Below are positions 16,867 to 19,888 of a stretch of 19,888 nucleotides of DNA, one piece after another; position 1 is the first letter of the stretch; the number at the start of each line of letters is the position of its first letter. The DNA is taken from assembly GCA_023475715.1 (NCBI GenBank), contig JAMCVO010000344.1:1-19888 (forward strand), in the 5' to 3' direction. The notes beneath the pieces were generated by a model, which saw only the letters and a program-made list of their open reading frames with translations, was not told the DNA's origin and made no database searches. Made by a program: the position numbers and the translations under genes. Origin of the DNA: Actinomycetota bacterium. Lineage in GTDB: Bacteria; Actinomycetota; Humimicrobiia; Humimicrobiales; Humimicrobiaceae.

Positions 16867-16890
16867 AATTATTTTTCAGGAATCATTCTT

Positions 16891-17934
16891 ATGATAAAAG
16901 ATTTCAAATATTATAATAACGATAAAAGAATTTTTAATGAGGAAATAAAAGATAACATTCCGTCAAAAATATTGGACTTTCATGTTCATCTTTTTAAGAA
17001 AGAACATATTATCAAGGAAGTATCACAGTCTAAAAAAGAAAAAGATCCCTTTTTTAATTTTGAAGTGATAGATGAATTTACTATTGATAATTTTATTTTT
17101 ACTGCTGAAATTATATTTCCAGGAATTGAATATGAAGGATTATTTTTTGGTGCACCTTTTAGAGAAATGGATCTCAATTCCATGAATACAATGGTTGCAG
17201 AGGAAATCATAAAAACCGGAAAATACGGATTATTTATTCCAAAACCTGAGGACGATATTAAGAATATTGAAAAAAACATAATAGAGAAAGGTTTTTTAGG
17301 CCTTAAACCATATCCCGAGCTTGCAATTGGAAAAGAATATCGGGAGGATTTAGATAGTGTATCAATTTTGGATTTTCTAACTGTGGATCATCTTGAATTG
17401 GCTAACAGATATAATTTATTAATAATTCTGCATATACCTAAATCTAAAAGATTAATCGATGACAAGAATATCGAAGATATCACATATATTTCAAAAACAT
17501 TTCCTGACATAAAATTAATACTTGCACATGCCGGCAGGTTATACTGTGAACATAATATTGTGGAAACTATTAAAAAAATATGTTTACTTAAAAATGTTTA
17601 TGTAGATACTGCAATGATTAATAACTGGGAAGTTTTTGAGATATTATTAGAATATTTTGGAAGCGAAAGAATAATCTTCGGGACAGATTTACCAATTGCT
17701 ATACTTAGAGGTAAAAATATATGCATAAATAACAATCATTATTTTTTTACTTCTGTTCCTTATCTCTGGAGTATTTCCAATAAGAACTTAAAAGAAGAAA
17801 ATATTACATTTTTTCTCTATGAGGAAATAAAGGGGATATTAAAGGCGGTTAACAGAAAAAAATTAGATAAACAGGTTATTAATAATATTTTTTATAATAA
17901 TGCTTATAATTTAATAAGTTCTGTAAAAATTTAA
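16891..17934 (+). CDS. Amidohydrolase-2-type metal-dependent hydrolase
   Basis: A 347-residue TIM-barrel hydrolase. The metal-binding HxH on the first strand is at H31/H33 (DFHVHL). GLKPYPE follows at about 137-143. H181 (ILHIPK) and H213 (ILAHAGR) supply the next ligands, and D266 (IIFGTDLPIA) the final catalytic aspartate, so the active site looks complete. The family hydrolyses or decarboxylates small ring compounds and lactones; in sugar loci members act on lactones, which would suit the product of a Gfo/Idh dehydrogenase. That assignment is inference. The AGGAA ribosome-binding site is modest. Confidence 0.85.
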   Translation: MIKDFKYYNNDKRIFNEEIKDNIPSKILDFHVHLFKKEHIIKEVSQSKKEKDPFFNFEVIDEFTIDNFIFTAEIIFPGIEYEGLFFGAPFREMDLNSMNTMVAEEIIKTGKYGLFIPKPEDDIKNIEKNIIEKGFLGLKPYPELAIGKEYREDLDSVSILDFLTVDHLELANRYNLLIILHIPKSKRLIDDKNIEDITYISKTFPDIKLILAHAGRLYCEHNIVETIKKICLLKNVYVDTAMINNWEVFEILLEYFGSERIIFGTDLPIAILRGKNICINNNHYFFTSVPYLWSISNKNLKEENITFFLYEEIKGILKAVNRKKLDKQVINNIFYNNAYNLISSVKI

Positions 17935-17946
17935 GGAGGCTAAAAT

Positions 17947-18879
17947 ATGAATACGTTTAAATTCAGTCCATCCAGGTGGGTACCTTTTGAAGACCAAACT
18001 GTGTGTGAAAAAATTAGAAAGATAAAAAAAGAGGAAATTACAAAACATCCTAATCCAGACTTAAAAATAAGAATTATTAAAGATGAGGACATGGCTTTTA
18101 TGAGAATCTGGGACATTTTCTCGAGAATGAAGCAGGCTTATGAAGAAGACAGAAGATTGGTAATGATACTCCCACAACCTCATCCACAATATAAGAAAGT
18201 AGCATATTTAATCAATAAGTACAGAATAGATTGTAAACAACTTTATACTTTTAATATGGATGAGTGGGCAGATCAAGATGGAAATATTGCTCCTGAAACA
18301 TATCCTAAAGGATTTTTATATGCCATGATGCACAATTTCTACTATAATATTGATGAGGATTTAAGACCACCTAAAAATCAAATAATTGGCCCTACAAATA
18401 AAAATATTAAAGATTATGGCAAGATGATTGAAGATTTGGGTGGAGCTGATTTATGTGATGGCGGTATTGGTTGGAGTGGTCATTTAGCCTTTATTGACCC
18501 AGGTGCAAAAGAATTTGAAGGCAGTTTTGAAGAATGGAAGCAAATGGGTCCCAGAATTGTTACTTTGAACCTGTTTACAATTGCACAAAGTTGCCTCGAA
18601 CCTGATTTTGGAATGAGCGGGGATTGGTCTGCTGTTCCTCCAAGAGCTGCTACGATAGGACCAGCACAAATACTGAGAGCCAAACATTATTGCAGCTGGA
18701 ATGACTTTACTATTGGCGGTACACCAGTATCGTGGCAAAGGTTTGTTGTAAGATTTGCGCTTCATGGACCGATAACCCAAAAATTGACCGCAACCTTACT
18801 TCAATTAAGAAAAACAGATGTATATATTTCGGAGACAATTGCAGAGAATATAGTTGAGGAGGGAGATAATTTAATATAA
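17947..18879 (+). CDS. Divergent glucosamine-6-phosphate deaminase/isomerase (NagB)-like protein
   Basis: A 310-residue protein, longer than typical NagB (about 240-270). It keeps the NagB framework: TFNMDEW at 101-107 (D105 aligns with the catalytic D72 of E. coli NagB), GGIGWSGHLAFIDPG at 172-186, TIAQ at 211-214, and a late LQL segment. Two features differ. The position of catalytic D141 is serine (S177), though H179 is kept and D184 replaces E148. The phosphate-binding GLPTGGTP loop is replaced by ILPQPHPQ (74-81). It may therefore isomerise or deaminate a different, perhaps non-phosphorylated, sugar. AAGGAGG precedes the start and overlaps the previous stop. Its own stop overlaps the ATG of the aldolase by one base. 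Confidence 0.8.
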   Translation: MNTFKFSPSRWVPFEDQTVCEKIRKIKKEEITKHPNPDLKIRIIKDEDMAFMRIWDIFSRMKQAYEEDRRLVMILPQPHPQYKKVAYLINKYRIDCKQLYTFNMDEWADQDGNIAPETYPKGFLYAMMHNFYYNIDEDLRPPKNQIIGPTNKNIKDYGKMIEDLGGADLCDGGIGWSGHLAFIDPGAKEFEGSFEEWKQMGPRIVTLNLFTIAQSCLEPDFGMSGDWSAVPPRAATIGPAQILRAKHYCSWNDFTIGGTPVSWQRFVVRFALHGPITQKLTATLLQLRKTDVYISETIAENIVEEGDNLI

Positions 18880-19694
18880 TGTCAGGAATTGAGCTGAGAA
18901 TCAAAAAATTATTTAACGGCAAAAAGAATCTGGTGATATCTGCCCTGGATCATGTAATGGAATATGGAGACCAGCCAGGTTTACAAGATGCAAAAAAAGC
19001 TATAAAAAATGTTTAAACAACTGACGGACTTATTCTTCCAAGATTTATGTTAAAACGTCACTGGGAACTTCTTGCATCAAGAGCTTTTCCCATACCTATT
19101 GTAAGAATTAATTGGTCTTCTTCATTTTATTATCCGCTCGACTACAGGGAGGGTAATACCACTATAGCTGCTACAGTAGAAGAAGCAGCGCAGGCCGGTG
19201 CCGAAGCAGTAATATGTTCTCTATTTTTAGAAGAAGATAATGCGCAAGTTAGGGAAAAAGATAATGTTACAATATTTTCTGAAGTAGTAAGACAGAAAGA
19301 AAAATTAGGGGTTCCTCTAATTGGTGAGTGTTATATTGTTGAACATATGGATAAATCAATTGAGCAGATACATGCCAAGGTAAAAAGGGTATCACGAATC
19401 ATGGCTGAACTGGGTGCAGATTTGGTTAAGACATTTTTTACCGGGAACATGTTTCATGAAGTAGTGGAAAATACTCCAGTTCCGGTTTTCACAATTGGAG
19501 CTGAAAAACTGAATACAGATCTCGATGTGTTAAAAAAAGCATTCAATAGTGTAAAGCAGGGAGCAAGTGGGATAATATTTGGTAGAAACATATTTATGGC
19601 TGAAAATCCTGTTCCAATATCAAAGGCGCTGAATGATGTCATGAACAATAATATTGAACCTGAAGATGCATTAAGGAAATATTATGAAAAATGA
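18879..19694 (+). pseudogene. Class I aldolase (DeoC/LacD/FbaB-like) interrupted by an in-frame TAA
   Basis: From ATG 18879 one frame of 272 codons encodes a class I aldolase of the LsrF/FbaB type, but codon 46 is TAA (19014-19016). The first part (MSGIELRIKKLFNG, then LVISALDHV) supplies the first barrel strand with its conserved D-H. After the stop the same frame continues TTDGLILPRFMLKRHW and runs to TGA at 19694. The Schiff-base lysine is K184, in GADLVKTFF, and the phosphate-end strand is SGIIFGRNIFM. Frame is kept on both sides, so one base substitution (for example CAA to TAA) explains it. Initiation at ATG 19047 would give 215 residues lacking the first strand. It may be a true nonsense mutation, a sequence error or readthrough. 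It overlaps the NagB-like stop and the kinase start. Confidence 0.8.
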
Positions 19695-19888
19695 TTATAT
19701 TTGCGGGATTGATATTGGAACAACTAATATAAAAGGTTCTGTTTATACGTTAAAAGGCAAACTCATTTCCAGTAATAGCATTGCTTATAAAAGTTACTCT
19801 CCTGAAGAGAATTATTATGAACAAAAACCTGATGATTGGGTTTGTGGCTTAATTGATGTTCTTAAGAAATTGCTGATAAATGATGAAG
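19684..19888 (+). CDS. FGGY-family carbohydrate kinase, N-terminal part
   Basis: The first 68 codons of a gene that runs off the window. CGIDIGTTNIKGSVY (about residues 7-21) is the ATP phosphate-binding motif of FGGY kinases such as xylulokinase and LsrK, and QKPDDWV (about 51-57) matches the typical 'Q-x-P-x-x-W' that follows. The start at 19684 overlaps the aldolase end by 11 bases and has AAGGA seven bases upstream; the ATG at 19691 is in another frame. It would phosphorylate the pathway sugar before aldol cleavage and could generate the effector of the DeoR-type regulator. Sugar specificity lies in the missing part. Confidence 0.88.
   Translation, partial: MKNDYICGIDIGTTNIKGSVYTLKGKLISSNSIAYKSYSPEENYYEQKPDDWVCGLIDVLKKLLINDE

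Overview
The window is a contig end from an AT-rich (roughly one-third GC by eye) bacterial genome, probably an uncultured anaerobe. Its first 17 bases match the end of an Illumina TruSeq adapter and are not genomic. A class A penicillin-binding protein with four PASTA repeats, a Thr-rich linker on a sugar-binding lipoprotein, and a corrinoid-type methyltransferase homologue would suit an AT-rich lineage near Actinomycetota or Atribacterota. That placement is inference and cannot be settled from this sequence.

Bases 1-8500 are mostly housekeeping. They hold the tail of a tartronate-semialdehyde-reductase-like gene, a U32 'peptidase' of the RNA-hydroxylation family, the PASTA-containing PBP (minus strand), tyrS and hypA. 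Between the U32 gene and the PBP is a patch of decayed genes: a frameshifted C-terminal remnant of a nucleotidyltransferase-type protein, and an intact CopG-type antitoxin whose BrnT-like toxin is reduced to about 44 codons.

From about 8536 to the window end is one co-oriented catabolic locus. It starts at a strong promoter (TTGACA-N16-TATAAT) and encodes a DeoR-family repressor, an MttB-family methyltransferase without pyrrolysine, a Gfo/Idh/MocA dehydrogenase and a DegT-type aminotransferase. A structured leader of nearly 300 bases follows, then a lipoprotein sugar-binding protein and two MalF/MalG-type permeases with no ATPase gene. The locus ends with an amidohydrolase, a divergent NagB-like protein, a class I (DeoC/LacD/FbaB-like) aldolase interrupted by an in-frame TAA, and the start of an FGGY kinase.

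Read together, the locus looks like uptake and stepwise breakdown of an unusual carbohydrate or cyclitol: import, possible demethylation, oxidation/transamination, hydrolysis, isomerisation or deamination, phosphorylation and aldol cleavage. An MttB-family enzyme inside a sugar operon suggests a methylated amine-bearing sugar or cyclitol, but no corrinoid protein or activator is in the window. The most notable observations are this gene combination, the altered active site of the NagB-like protein, the nonsense codon in the aldolase, and the leader with two start-less, near-perfect Shine-Dalgarno sequences plus hairpins around the binding-protein gene.
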